The notes beneath the pieces are model-generated. The model was not told the DNA's origin and did no database searches. It saw only the letters and a list, made by a program, of their open reading frames with translations. Positions 51,161 to 61,811 of a stretch of 64,000 bases of DNA are shown here, piece by piece. Numbering within the stretch: the first letter of the stretch is position 1; each line of letters starts with the position of its first letter. A program made the position numbers and the translations under genes. The stretch spans positions 4,432,561 to 4,496,560 of the forward strand of contig CM036619.1 of assembly GCA_020746105.1 (NCBI GenBank), written 5' to 3'. Source of the DNA: Trogon surrucura. Taxonomy: Eukaryota; Chordata; Aves; Trogoniformes; Trogonidae.

Positions 51161-53334
51161 CTTTTTGTATGAAGACTGGGCAGATGCATCCAGGTCACTC
51201 GCTCCAGACAGCATTCACAACTCGCTTTTTTACCGTCTTCCAGTTGCCCAGAGGGGAGCTCGGTGCCTTGGCAGCAGCTTTGCTGCTGTCCCCAGGGTCT
51301 CCGGGCTTTGCTGCCTGTTGGAGCATGGCCGGAGCATGTGGCAGCTCAGGCACTTGGGAAAAGGCCACCACATCCTGCTTGGATGTGATGTGCCTCACGC
51401 CACGGTGCCTTTTGGGTTCATTTAGGCGCAGAGCTCATTCTTCGCTGGCTGAAGGAACAGGGTTTAGCTGTGCTCACCCTCCCCTTCTTTCTCCTCCTTG
51501 ATCCTCTGTGTGGAATAAATGCAAAAGAGAATGAAGGCTATCCTCGGCCAAGGCAAGTCCACACTGATCTTTCTCTGGAGCTTTGGTGGAGTCCAGAGGC
51601 CAAGCTCTGGGAAGTTTTGGGAAATGGATATCCTGAGGATGACTTTCACACTTACAGGGCAGCTCTCTCCTGTGCTTACTCCCAGGGCATTTTTAGTATA
51701 TGCTCTTATATGCATTTGAGAGAGAATGAAAAGGTCTGACAGTCCATTCTTCCAGACGATTGCCCCTTTTGTTTCTGAGGCGAGCTGTCCATCTCAAAAA
51801 AGACTTCTCCCGGCCATCTCAGAGAGAGAACTGAAAGTGCACGATCAGCTGAAAGAGATGAACTTGCTGCAAGCAAACCCGACACCCTCTGCAACATCCG
51901 AGAGACCCGAAACTTCGTTTGTTTTGTTTTCTACACAACTGATCAATTGAAATCAATCAATGAAACACTCTGGGTTAGCGCGTTCCCGCCTCCACCCCGC
52001 GGGCTCGCAGCGCTGCCTGATCTGCACAGCAGAAGGGAGGTAGCAGACAGGCAAACACACACAGACAAGTGGACACACTCTCCTCCGGGGAGATTCCACG
52101 TTTTGCAGGTTTGGTTTGTCTCTCGGTACGAAAAATCCAGTTCAAAGCAATCAACCTGGGTGTCAGGATGTCTCACAGATGTCTAATTATTATCTAAAGC
52201 TCAGCCTGGATAGAACAGAGTTCTTGATATCCCTTTCCTCACAAACCTTCTCCCTAAATCTTGTGAAAACACAGCAGGCAACACAATGTGTTATCTGCCG
52301 TGCAGACCTGGGTTCTGAATGTCACCTCATGCCTCTCTTTCAGGGCCCATGGGTTTAGGCTGCAGTTAAAACCTCATGGGTTTTTTCAAGCCCAGCTTCT
52401 CCAGCCCTGCAGGTCAATATCGTGCAACACCTCTTCCTTCCTCTGTTAATGAAGTACCTTCTCTGGGCCCTGATCATGCTTCACTCTTACCTATTCAGGA
52501 TACTACTACCAATATTTTTCTTCTAATCTCTCCGTTTTCTCTTGCTTCCCAGTCCGTATCCCTCCACCGGCTCCTCCTTGCCCATAACACCAGACTCAGG
52601 TCTTCACCCCCAAAGCCCTGTGACTTCTCGGACTGTGGCCGTTCCCCGAAACAACCAGCCCATGACTGCAACCTCTGTGTCCAACCTCCTCATACTTTCT
52701 ACCACGTTTTTGGAAGGGCTCCTCAGAAACATTCCCCAAATCAACCCTCTGATAGCCCACTCACACACACTCCCTGATAGAAACCCATCTTTGTTCCCCG
52801 GTGCAATGCTCAGGTTGCCACAAAACACACCAACAAACACCCCTTTGCTTCCCCGCGTTCCCCTGTTTGCCTGAGCCCACCCATTTTCCGATGTCTCAAT
52901 CCTGGAATAGCAAACACAAGGGTTTGTTGCGTAGCACAGCTTAGCCCAGCTGCAGCTTCTCGTCCTATGGCAACAGAAACCAGGAATAATAATAGCAAAG
53001 TGGTGACTCATTAAAACCAATAACCTCAATAATTAGACTTACTTAACTTTTCCAATTGTATAAACAACTGGGTAAAAAAAAATATATATTAAGCTTTTCC
53101 AATATTTTTCACTTTTCCTGTTTCTCACACAGAAATTGTCAGTATCGGACGCTTGTCGCAGTCAAATTTTCTCTCTCCACAACCGTAAATTCATGGAGTG
53201 AGGAGAAATGGTTTCTTTGCCCACATTCTGTTAGTGCTAAAGACTCCCCAGCACCAATTTGCTTCTGAGCAAGGAGGAGCCCAGCTGCAGCCCTGCCTTG
53301 GTGCTGACACTGTTCCAGCTGCTGTTGCTACAGG

Positions 53335-53354
53335 AAAAAAAAAAAAAAAAAAAA
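53335..53354. repeat. A20 homopolymer
   Basis: Twenty consecutive A residues. No CR1, SINE body or retrocopy precedes it that I recognise, so it is not assigned as the tail of an element. Confidence 0.9.
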
Positions 53355-53725
53355 CAAACCACAAAGGCAGAACTGTCCAAGTTTCGAGTTCCTGAAAAAT
53401 CTGTTTCAATCAGCAGGGTTGGAATCTGGATGCAAATTTCTCCACCATCCACATCACTGCATTCGGCTGCTGCTGGCTGAAGTTGTACCCTGGGGAGAGC
53501 CTCTTTGCCACCCCTGCTGACTGCCCCGCTCCAAATATCCCTTCCCTGCACGTTGCTTCTTGTCAGAGGCAGAGGAGGAGGCATGGACTAAGACAAGAGC
53601 TGCCCATGGGGTTAAAAGAGGATGTTTGTGGGATAAGGAGCCGTCAGAAGTAAGGAGAAGGCACCTGGGCAGGTAGCCTGGGGGCAATGGGGCAAAGAGA
53701 CAGCAAAAAGGTGGCTGGTGAGATA

Positions 53726-53996
53726 AAATCATAGAATTTGAGTCATAGAATCATAGAGCAGTTTCAGTCAGAAGACACTTCAAGATCATTGAGTTGAACC
53801 TTTGTCCTTAGCTCTATCAACACCACTAAACCATGTCCCTCAGCACAACATCTGTCCTTTTTTTTAAACACCTCCCTGGATGGCGACTCAACCACCTCCC
53901 TGGGCAGGCTGTTCCAATGCCTGACAACCCTTTCATTAAAGAAATTCTTCCTAATATCCAACCTGAACCTCCCTGGGCACAACTTAAGGCCATTAA
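53726..53996 (-). mobile_element. CR1 LINE fragment, group 3
   Basis: The tail (aaaatcatagaatttgagtc, then tcatagaatcatagagcagt) leads into accactaaaccatgtccctc and the antisense of [20 protein letters not shown] and [11 protein letters not shown]. Truncated at about 53996 (cacaacttaaggccatta). Confidence 0.94.
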
Positions 53997-54842
53997 GGAG
54001 GAGTCCTGGTGGCAGAAGGTGGGACGGGGGAGACAAGATGGCAGGGGAGGAAGATATGAGAGGACTGGGCTGAAAAGGGGATAAAGGGACTAAACTGGGA
54101 AGGGAGGTGAGCATCAGATTCCCAAGCAGAGCCTCATGCTTTGCTCCTCTTCCTCAGTTCTTCTCCGTGCATTTCGGGCACACCAGGACCTTGCGTTCAA
54201 ATCTGGCTTATTTTTTTAATTGCAAAATCTCTCGGTGCGCTGAAGCTCCTAGGCAGAGAGACAGCAGGAGAGGCCACTGAACCAGCACTGCCCTGGAAAT
54301 GGATGATTAGATCCCAGCAGAGCAACTGGTCCCTGATGCCAGCATCTGGGGAAGCCTTAGTGTAGACAAGACCTCAAGAACTTGACTTCCAAGCTGTCAA
54401 ACCTGCCCCATAGTGCTCATGCCCCCCCTTGCCCCCTCCCCAAAAAAACCTCCAGTGAGTACAATAATGTGGTGTTAAAAATGGAAAGTGCTTATGGAGA
54501 GAGATCAACTTGCTTTGTTACGCAGTTGTTATGTCCCGGAGTTTCTTTTGATGTAAATGTGTGAAATTACACATTTATTGCAAGATTGAAATGTAGCCAT
54601 GGCAACATGATTATCAAACAGTTGCATATGGAAGTTTAAATCCATACAGGTTTCTGGCTGGCAAGATTAAACTGCCCAGGGACAGGGCTCAATGTACATC
54701 GAGACCAGGGCCTCCCCATCGAAGAAGGAATCAGCTCTGGCTCCTGTGCGTGGGAAAATTTCATTTCTTTGCATCCAAATTGCCTCCGTTCAGCTGGGCT
54801 GACCACCGAGAAGATGCAGAAGGGCAGCTGAAGCATCATTGT
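53997..54842. other. Unique spacer
   Basis: About 850 bp with no recognised gene. Purine-rich near 54000-54110. Confidence 0.45.
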
Positions 54843-54890
54843 ATCATAAAGGTTGGAAAAGACCTCTAAAATCATCAAATCCAACCGTGA
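54843..54890 (-). mobile_element. CR1 LINE 3' tip, abutting another CR1
   Basis: About 48 bp: atcataaaggttggaaaaga, cctctaaaatcatcaaatcc and aaccgtga. It is directly followed by the tail of the next minus-strand copy, so the second element inserted beside or into the first. Confidence 0.85.
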
Positions 54891-55316
54891 AGAATCATAG
54901 AACTGTAGAATGTCTTAGGTTGAAACAGACCTTAGAGATCATCTAATCCAATCCCCTGCCATGGGCAGGGATGCCCTTAACTAGCCCAGGTCGCTCAAGG
55001 CCTCATCCAGCCTGGCCTTGAACATCTCCAGGGAGGAGGCAGCCAAAACCTCTCTGGGCAATCTATTCCAGAGTCTTGCCACCCTCATACTCAAGAATTT
55101 CTTCCTAAGATCCAATCTAAATCTGTTTTCCTTTAACTTAAATCCATTTCCCCTTGTCCTGTTGCTGGACACACTTGTCAGAAGTCCCTCCCCAGCCTTC
55201 CTGTAGGTCCCTTCAGGCACTGCAGCCAGTGATAAGGTCCCCCCGGAGTCTTCTCTTCTCCAGCTGAACAATCCCAGCTCCCTCAGCCTGTCCTCGCAGC
55301 AGAGCTGCTCCAGCCC
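54891..55316 (-). mobile_element. CR1 LINE fragment, group 2
   Basis: The tail (agaatcatagaactgtagaa) is followed by the group-2 3' end (cccctgccatgggcagggat) and an open minus frame at 54981-55271. It contains [34 protein letters not shown] and [21 protein letters not shown] small deletion removes part of the LRGDLIAAFQYL segment. Very similar to the copy at 15522-16013. Confidence 0.95.
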
Positions 55317-58300
55317 ATACCTGTAGAAGAAGCCGGTACCCTCAGCAGAGACGCAGCATCATGCACCTCCCTGCACGCTACACGGGGCAAACGCTGCCCT
55401 CAAGGCCAGTTTACACAAACGCCTTTGCTCAGCCTTGCAAAAAGGGACAAGGAGAGTTCAGCCAAGAGCCGTGTCTCTGAAGAGTGGGTTTAAGTTACAC
55501 TTCGAGTCATCGTCAGGCTGTATTCATAGATTTCCCATGTAAGAAAACAGGCCAAGGCAGCCAATGGCACCGTGCTGAGAGCAGCCAGGGCATTCCTCCA
55601 CCCACCGCGTCCTCATGTGACACCGATCTGGTGACATCTGAAGAGGGGCTGAGCAAAGCTGGCATGTGTGCTGGCTGCCAAGAGGAAAAGGCTGTGCCCT
55701 TACAGCCTCCAAACCTTGACCTTGCTGGCCAGCCCTCGGAAACAGGGCCCATCGAGGCATTTCCCACAGCCACCAGTGACAGGCTGAGCCCCACTAGTGC
55801 GGCCAAGAAAAGTCTGTCGCAGTCTTCTGCCTTCTCCACCAGACGCGAGACAGGCTTCAAAATGTCACATAGGGGTGTCTGCACGTAGACTGTGCTCAGC
55901 TTGGGGTCCTGTTGTGTCTGGAGTGATGAGTATATCATCAGGCAGACTGTGAAAGAATTGTTATTAAAAGAAAAAAAAAACAAAAGGAAAAAAAGGGACA
56001 TGCACCCCAGCATGGAAACAGTGGTGAGGAAATAAAAGTTTTAAAGAGACACTCAAAAGTTTGGCAGAATTTGGCTGTAAATGAAAACAGAGTAGTGGGA
56101 GTTAACAAATTTGTCCTTGTTTAGGGCTTGGGGTTTTTTTTAGAGACTTGAGGTGTTGTTTTCACTGAGGAACACAAAAGTAGGGCACGATCTGCCATCG
56201 GGCACCCCAGGAGGTATTCACAGTGGGGGTACCTGAGGCAGGGGCCCTGGCATCCCTCCGCAATCAGGAGGAAAGCAGGTTATTGCCACGACAACGTTGC
56301 CATCGGCCACCTAAAGCATCCGACTGCGACACCTCCGGGCTGTCATAAAGGAATTCACGGGATGGCTTCTTCAGTACGACGTTCCTGGAGTTAATTAACC
56401 TCTGATCCGTATTTCCAGTGGGAACATCTCTCGTTTCTGTCTCCAGCAAACAGCTCTTACCGCACTTTGCCTGATAGATTAGACAGCCTGCTCAAACCTG
56501 GCACCTTTCTCTGCCACGGATATTTCTGGGAACTGATTAACCTGCCCTCCTGCGAGGCTCTAGGAGTTCCACCAAACCCTTGTTTCCAAACCTTCCCAGC
56601 GATGTTCCGGGTTGACCACAGTTTCTCTCACTGGATTGTGACACTTTGTAGCAGAACCTCTTTGCTTTTTCTCAGAGACTATTTTAAATTGCACTGTTTC
56701 GCAGGAAATTTTTGGCTTAAATAAAATACGGCACTAAAGACATCCCTTTCTTAGTAAACACAAGGCGTTTGATTTTAAAAGTGACAAATATTGTTTCTTA
56801 ATTCAAAAAAATTAATTTCCCCAAGCCACTTCAAAAAATTAATAAAAACTATTGCTGTGCTAATACTATCCAAACAAGTTTTCCATATGCTCCTGCCTGT
56901 GGCCATGGGTCGTTCCGCACACACACTTGCAGTCCCAGGCTCTGGCAGATTAAGTATCTGATTTTTGGTTAGCTGTGAATTATCACTTCAATAAAGGCAC
57001 CTCAGGCCTGCCGTTAACGCTGCCCGACGCAACACCCGGACTCCCGCGACATGGGAGCGCCGGCGTGAGGTTGGACCATCCAAGCTCCGCTCCTGCAGCA
57101 TCTGTTCCCCCAACTTGGTCTCTGCTGCTTGAGAAAATAGACCAAACCCTTCCAAGAGGGGAAGCGAAGCCGTTGCCTGCACTTCCTCGTTCCTCTCGCC
57201 ACGCTGCCCTTTGCAGTCCTTCGATCTCCGTAAGTGGAGGCTACTAACGGGAGCGATAGAGTCTGAAGTGGTTTAAAGCCATTTTTAATTTTTATTTTCT
57301 CCCTGGATTAGTGCTGGGAGGGTATGAAATCTGCCGGCACTCAGAGCAAGTCGAGAGCTTTCTGCTGCTCGCAGACATGAGTCGGCTAAGCGTAGCAGCC
57401 TGCCTCACTCCAGCAGGGCTAACTGCTTTTATGAATGGAGTTAAAAACAACAGATACTGTGAAGCTGTTGCTAAGAAGCTTTTTTTTTTTTTTTCCCCTG
57501 CTGTCCTGACTGCTCGGGCCAATACAAGCCACAGCGCTGCGGAGCACTGCACAGCCCTGAAATGAAGGAAGTGGGCAGGAAAAGAAAAGCACAGGTTCCC
57601 TCTCTGTTGTCTGCCTGCGTTTAGTTGAGCAATTAGACAATCCCAGATCTGTGATTATTCCTGGCAAGGTTTATTCATCTCATGGGAGACTTTTGGAATA
57701 ACACGGTGCTTTTGTAGGGAGTGTCAACCACGAGGCGAACATGCCTTCCAGATCTGATTTTTTTTTTTTTTTTAAATATGTAAGTAATTGTTTCTTTACA
57801 GTTTGGCCTTTGCCTTTTAATGACTCACATTTCTACCTTGTCAGCTTTCAACACAGGCCCTGCCCTCCCTCCCAGTACTACAATCCTCCCAGATCTCACC
57901 CACCGTGCCAGGTCACCCAGGGTGAAATCGTGAAAGATGAGAATCCATTTCACCAGCGCCCCGTCCAGATGTTCTGCTTACGGGGGCTGCTCTTAGGAGA
58001 CTGCGGAAACTACAGGCACGGGTGGTCAGAATTTATGAAAAAACAAGGTGGAAGCCTCCTTCTAATATATTTAGAAGTTTGTCCGTGGTTTATTGTTTGG
58101 ACAAATCCAGACGCGTTCTCACAGAGACAGACCCCAAGCCGTAGCACTGTTTCTGTGCCAGGCATGTCAATCCTGTGCCAGTCTCCTCTAGCACCAAAGT
58201 GCTCTTCAAAATAAAGAGGGAGAAAGCTTAAATATCAAAAAACCTAATTCTTTAGCTTTAATATCAGTGAAATACGACCGCACCTTTTTAAGAGGGCTGT

Positions 58301-60930
58301 TGGGGTTTTTTTTGCGTAAATTTTCTCCCTTCTCTCTGCAAAATGTATTCAACTTGAGGCAGGGAGCAATTATGGAAAATTTCAGGCTGAATGGTTAAAG
58401 CCTGGCCAACTTGTAAAGTAATTGGAAACATAGAAAGGAAAGTGTTTGGCAACATAGGATAAAAGGTGCTGCGTAAGTGGAGTATTCTTTTTTATTGCAA
58501 GCTCTCCTCTCTCTGATATGTTAATTGTGTTTTGCCTGATCCCTTGACAGTTCACTAATTTTTTGGTCCAACTGCAGGCTGTTGAGCGCAGATAAATTTC
58601 AGGCTATTATGGGAACACCCTAGAAGTTTGTATAGAAAGGAAACTCTCTGTTTCCTGTATCATCCTTCTGGGGATCTTGAAAGAGTTCACAAAAGCCACT
58701 TAAGCAAACTTTCTTTGCTGGATAACGGAAGGAAAGGAAACTGTGAACAAGCAAACAACACTCAATTCCATGAGACAAGAGATACTCATAGGTCATTAAA
58801 GAGAAAGTAAAGTCAATGAATACAACACACACACACAGATACTATCTTGTACTCTGAAAATAATGGGAATTCCGCACCTGCGCACTATTCCTGATCTATA
58901 AAAAGGTAAATCGTGCAAACCGCCAGTGAGACGGGTGGTGGAATATCCATACCTGCAACGCACAAAATCTTTTTGAAGTTTTTTTTGCGGTTCAAGCAAT
59001 AACGTCGCGGGCTGAGTTGGAAACGATCAGAGATCAGCCGAACAGCTTCGCTCTCTTCCTGTCATTAACAGCACGGTTGCCAGAGGTCTGCCACAACCAG
59101 CTCCATTTTTTTTTGTCATGAACAGGTTGAAAGCAAAGGTTTGTGTGCTAATTTTTCTGGGAGGTGGCTTCAAGCACAGAATTCAGACAGAGCTCAGAAG
59201 GCTGGGGCAAAACACAGCGTCAAGCGCGCAAATGCAGCGTCTGCTTCCAAGCCCTGAAAATATTGGGGAGTCCAGTTTATAGGCCTGTCCCTGTCTCTGA
59301 ATTTTACGCCGCTTTTCTAAGGAAGTGAGGTTGGTCCGACAGAATGCCCCCTTTCCTGACAATTTTTAAACGTCTCAGCTTCAGCTGCATTTCAGGGGGA
59401 GATCAAAAAACCCAAAGTGGATGAAACGCTGCAAGTTTGTTAAAATAAGTGCTCAGAGGAGGAGATTTGCAAGTGGCTCATCTGGAATATGGATTTTGTG
59501 GTATTTGATACGAGTAAATCCACTTACTGGAGAGACATTGTATCTGCTTAAATCACAGGAAAACTTCTGGTCGAAGTTTACAGTCAACAGCAAGGCACAG
59601 ACCTGCAGGAAGAAATAGTTTGGGGAGAATATGGCAGTAGCAGTAAGTAGAGCAGGACGAGGGGAAGGGAGTGAAAGAGCAGCAGTACAGCAGCATCTCA
59701 CATTTCTGGGAAATGCAGTTCAGAACAAGCCAGAAGGGATGACATAAAGTGACATTCCTTACAAATCACACTCCTCCCTCTCAGAAGAGGAAGAGTTTCT
59801 GCAGCGAGGTGATGGAAGATCAATACGAAAAGACCAGGCCACCTGACAGGCAATTTCCAGGACTATTTATTAGGAGAAACAGAAATAAATTTCAGCTCAG
59901 TTCAATGCCCCGTTGCCCCCAAATACTTCTCTGAACTCCTCCAGCCACGTTCCAACCACGGTGTCACCAGACCACACAGAGAGGTCGTAGAGAATTAGCG
60001 TTGCTTGTCAGAAGTCAAAAAATAAACTTCTAAAGGTGACGTCTTGGTCTTGTTGGGCATCTCAGAAGGGAGGTGAAAGAGAGAATGAACCATGGAGACA
60101 GCCCCAGCAGCTCTCCAGTTTGGGTTGGCTTCGTACCTGTTGTATTGTTGAAGAGAGGACTTCTGTCTCCAAGGGCACTGATTGGTGATTTTTGAAAGGC
60201 ATTTAAGAAAATATCAAGGGTGAAAACATTTTTTCTGGCAGATTCTGCAACATGTGCTTCTGGTCTGACCCAAACCACTAGCAGAGGAAAAAAAAAAAAA
60301 AGAGCAAGGAAAATACATGAAACTTTTGCCAGCTGGGGAAAAAAAAAAAAAAAGTTCAGATTTGCAGCAGTCTAGTCAGGCCAGTTCTTGTTTAATTGGG
60401 ACTGGGAAGGACCTTTATTGGCAGAAATACAACTGATACTTGACAGGAAAAATCTGAACATTTCTCCCAATCTCTTCTCAAAAGTTCTCCACAGCAACAG
60501 TGTTTCCCTGGGGAGCTTGTTAAACCTCCCAAATAACCTCATCGCTAGGAACTTTCTCTCCTCTTTTAGTAACTTCTTTATCTTAAGCTGTAACCTCTCA
60601 GCTGTGCTCCTGAGGTTGTAAATAATCTCTATTCAAACAGTTACCTTCTGAGCTTCTTTTCTGTGCCCTGGCTCAGGTGAGTGCTAAGAGAACCTTAGGG
60701 AGAGCATCTGTCTGCACACTCAGCAGAAATACATCAGTCCAGAAAAATGGGCTGAAAACCATTCAAGGAGGAAGGCTCTTTAATTCCTGTTCTGACATAT
60801 TCAGAAAATATCCCCTGCTGCATTTTATTCGGAAGGAAAAAAAAAAAAAAAAGCAAACACCACACCAAAAACCCACACTACAAAAGTTCTGGCGCCACCA
60901 AAGCCACCCTGGGTCTTTGAGGTACTTAAG
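55317..60930. other. 5.6-kb CR1-free block with A/T homopolymers
   Basis: No gene recognised. Long homopolymers occur at 57480-57494 (T15), 57758-57773 (T16), 60288-60301 (A14), 60339-60353 (A15) and 60837-60852 (A16). A (CA)n run of about six units lies near 58828. CAG|GTGAGT at 60674-60679 is a perfect donor consensus but has no supported exon. Open frames of 157-166 codons (57741-58214, +; 55513-56013, -) lack domains. Confidence 0.5.
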
Positions 60931-61040
60931 TCAGGGGCTTAGATGGGCCCAGGCCAGCTGCAGGCATTTCAACAGAGCCAAGTGTAGGGTTCTGCATTTG
61001 GTCGTGGCAACCCCATGCAACGCTACGGGCTTGGGGAGGG

Positions 61041-61634
61041 GTGGCTGGAAGGCTTCTGGTGGAAAAGGACCTGGGCGTTCTGATCGACAGCCGGCTGAGT
61101 ATGAGCCAGCAGTGTGCCCAGGTGGCCAAGAAAGCCAACAGCATCCTGGCTTGTATTAGAAATTGTGTGACCAGCAGAAGCAGGGAGGTGATTGTCCCCC
61201 TGTACTCAGCACTGGTGAGGCCGCACCTTGAGTATTGTGTTCAGTTTGGGGCACCTCAGTATAAGAGGGATATCGAGGTGTTGGAGCGAGTGCAGAAGAG
61301 GGCGACAAAACTGGTGAAGGGCCTGGAGAATAGACCTTACGAGGAGCGACTGAGGGAGCTGGGACTGTTCAGTTTGAGGAAGAGGAGGCTGAGGGGGGAC
61401 CTCATCATGCTCTACAGTGACTTGAAAGGACATTGTAGAGAGGTTGGTGCTGGTCTCTTCTCACAGGTCATTAGGGACAGAACCAGGGGGAATGGGTTCA
61501 AGTTGCAACAGGGCAAGTTTAGGCTGGACATTAGGAAGAAATTCTTCACGGAAAGAGTGGTCAGACACTGGAACAGACTGCCTAGGGAGGGGGTTGAGTC
61601 GTCATCCCTGGATGTGTTTAAGTGTCACTGAGAT
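61041..61634 (+). pseudogene. CR1 ORF2 C-terminal remnant (reverse-transcriptase protein tail)
   Basis: A 196-codon open frame inside the CR1 copy. In CR1 the full ORF2 encodes an endonuclease and reverse transcriptase; this piece covers only the region after the catalytic core. Visible landmarks are [20 protein letters not shown] (residues ~5-24), [20 protein letters not shown] (~44-63), [20 protein letters not shown] (~80-99), [19 protein letters not shown] (~113-131), [20 protein letters not shown] (~143-162) and [20 protein letters not shown] (~172-191). The first codons (MAGR) come from a shifted frame at about 61048, and REVVES is altered to REGVES. No catalytic aspartates are present and no activity is expected. 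Confidence 0.9.
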
Positions 61635-61666
61635 GTGGTGTTGGGTGATACGGCTTAGGGGTGAAC

Positions 61667-61746
61667 TTGTAGTGTAGGGTTAATGGTTGCAGTGTAGAGT
61701 TAATGGTTGTAGTGTAGGGTTAATGGCTGTAGTGTAGGGTTAATGG
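61667..61746 (+). repeat. 20-bp minisatellite inside the CR1 3' end, four units
   Basis: Four head-to-tail units of TTGTAGTGTAGGGTTAATGG, at 61667-61686, 61687-61706, 61707-61726 and 61727-61746, with two changes in unit 2 and one in unit 4. The related minus-strand copy at 38611 has a single equivalent (ccattaaccctacactataa), so the expansion happened in this copy or in its source element. Confidence 0.95.
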
Positions 61747-61811
61747 TTGGACTTGATGATCCCAAGGGTCTTTTCCAGCCTGAACTGTTCTATGATTCTA
61801 TGATTCTATGA

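Larger units (their letters stand above)
41320..53725. other. 12.4-kb zone with no recognisable CR1
   Basis: The largest interval without a CR1 fragment in the window. It holds two CpG-enriched segments (46140-46820 and 50760-51160), a smaller CpG-bearing stretch at about 47290-47480, a short AT dinucleotide run at about 47228-47240 and a 20-nt A-run at 53335-53354. Open frames up to 193 codons (48766-49347, +) carry no domain, signal peptide or repeat that I recognise. The zone may contain a promoter or first exon of a gene whose coding exons lie outside, but no exon can be shown. Confidence 0.5.
60931..61811 (+). mobile_element. CR1 LINE fragment, group 3 (longest copy)
   Basis: About 880 bp, the longest CR1 here. 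It starts in the segment [11 protein letters not shown] (about 60967), beyond the reverse-transcriptase catalytic motifs, and continues through [72 protein letters not shown] and the conserved C-terminus. The 3' end carries a 20-bp tandem repeat and the tail attctatgattctatgaac. Two frame changes lie upstream of about 61048, so the ORF is broken. Confidence 0.97.

Noticed and set aside
60674..60679. Perfect splice donor consensus CAG|GTGAGT
   Set aside because: Single donor-like motifs are frequent by chance and no exon or acceptor pairing can be supported.
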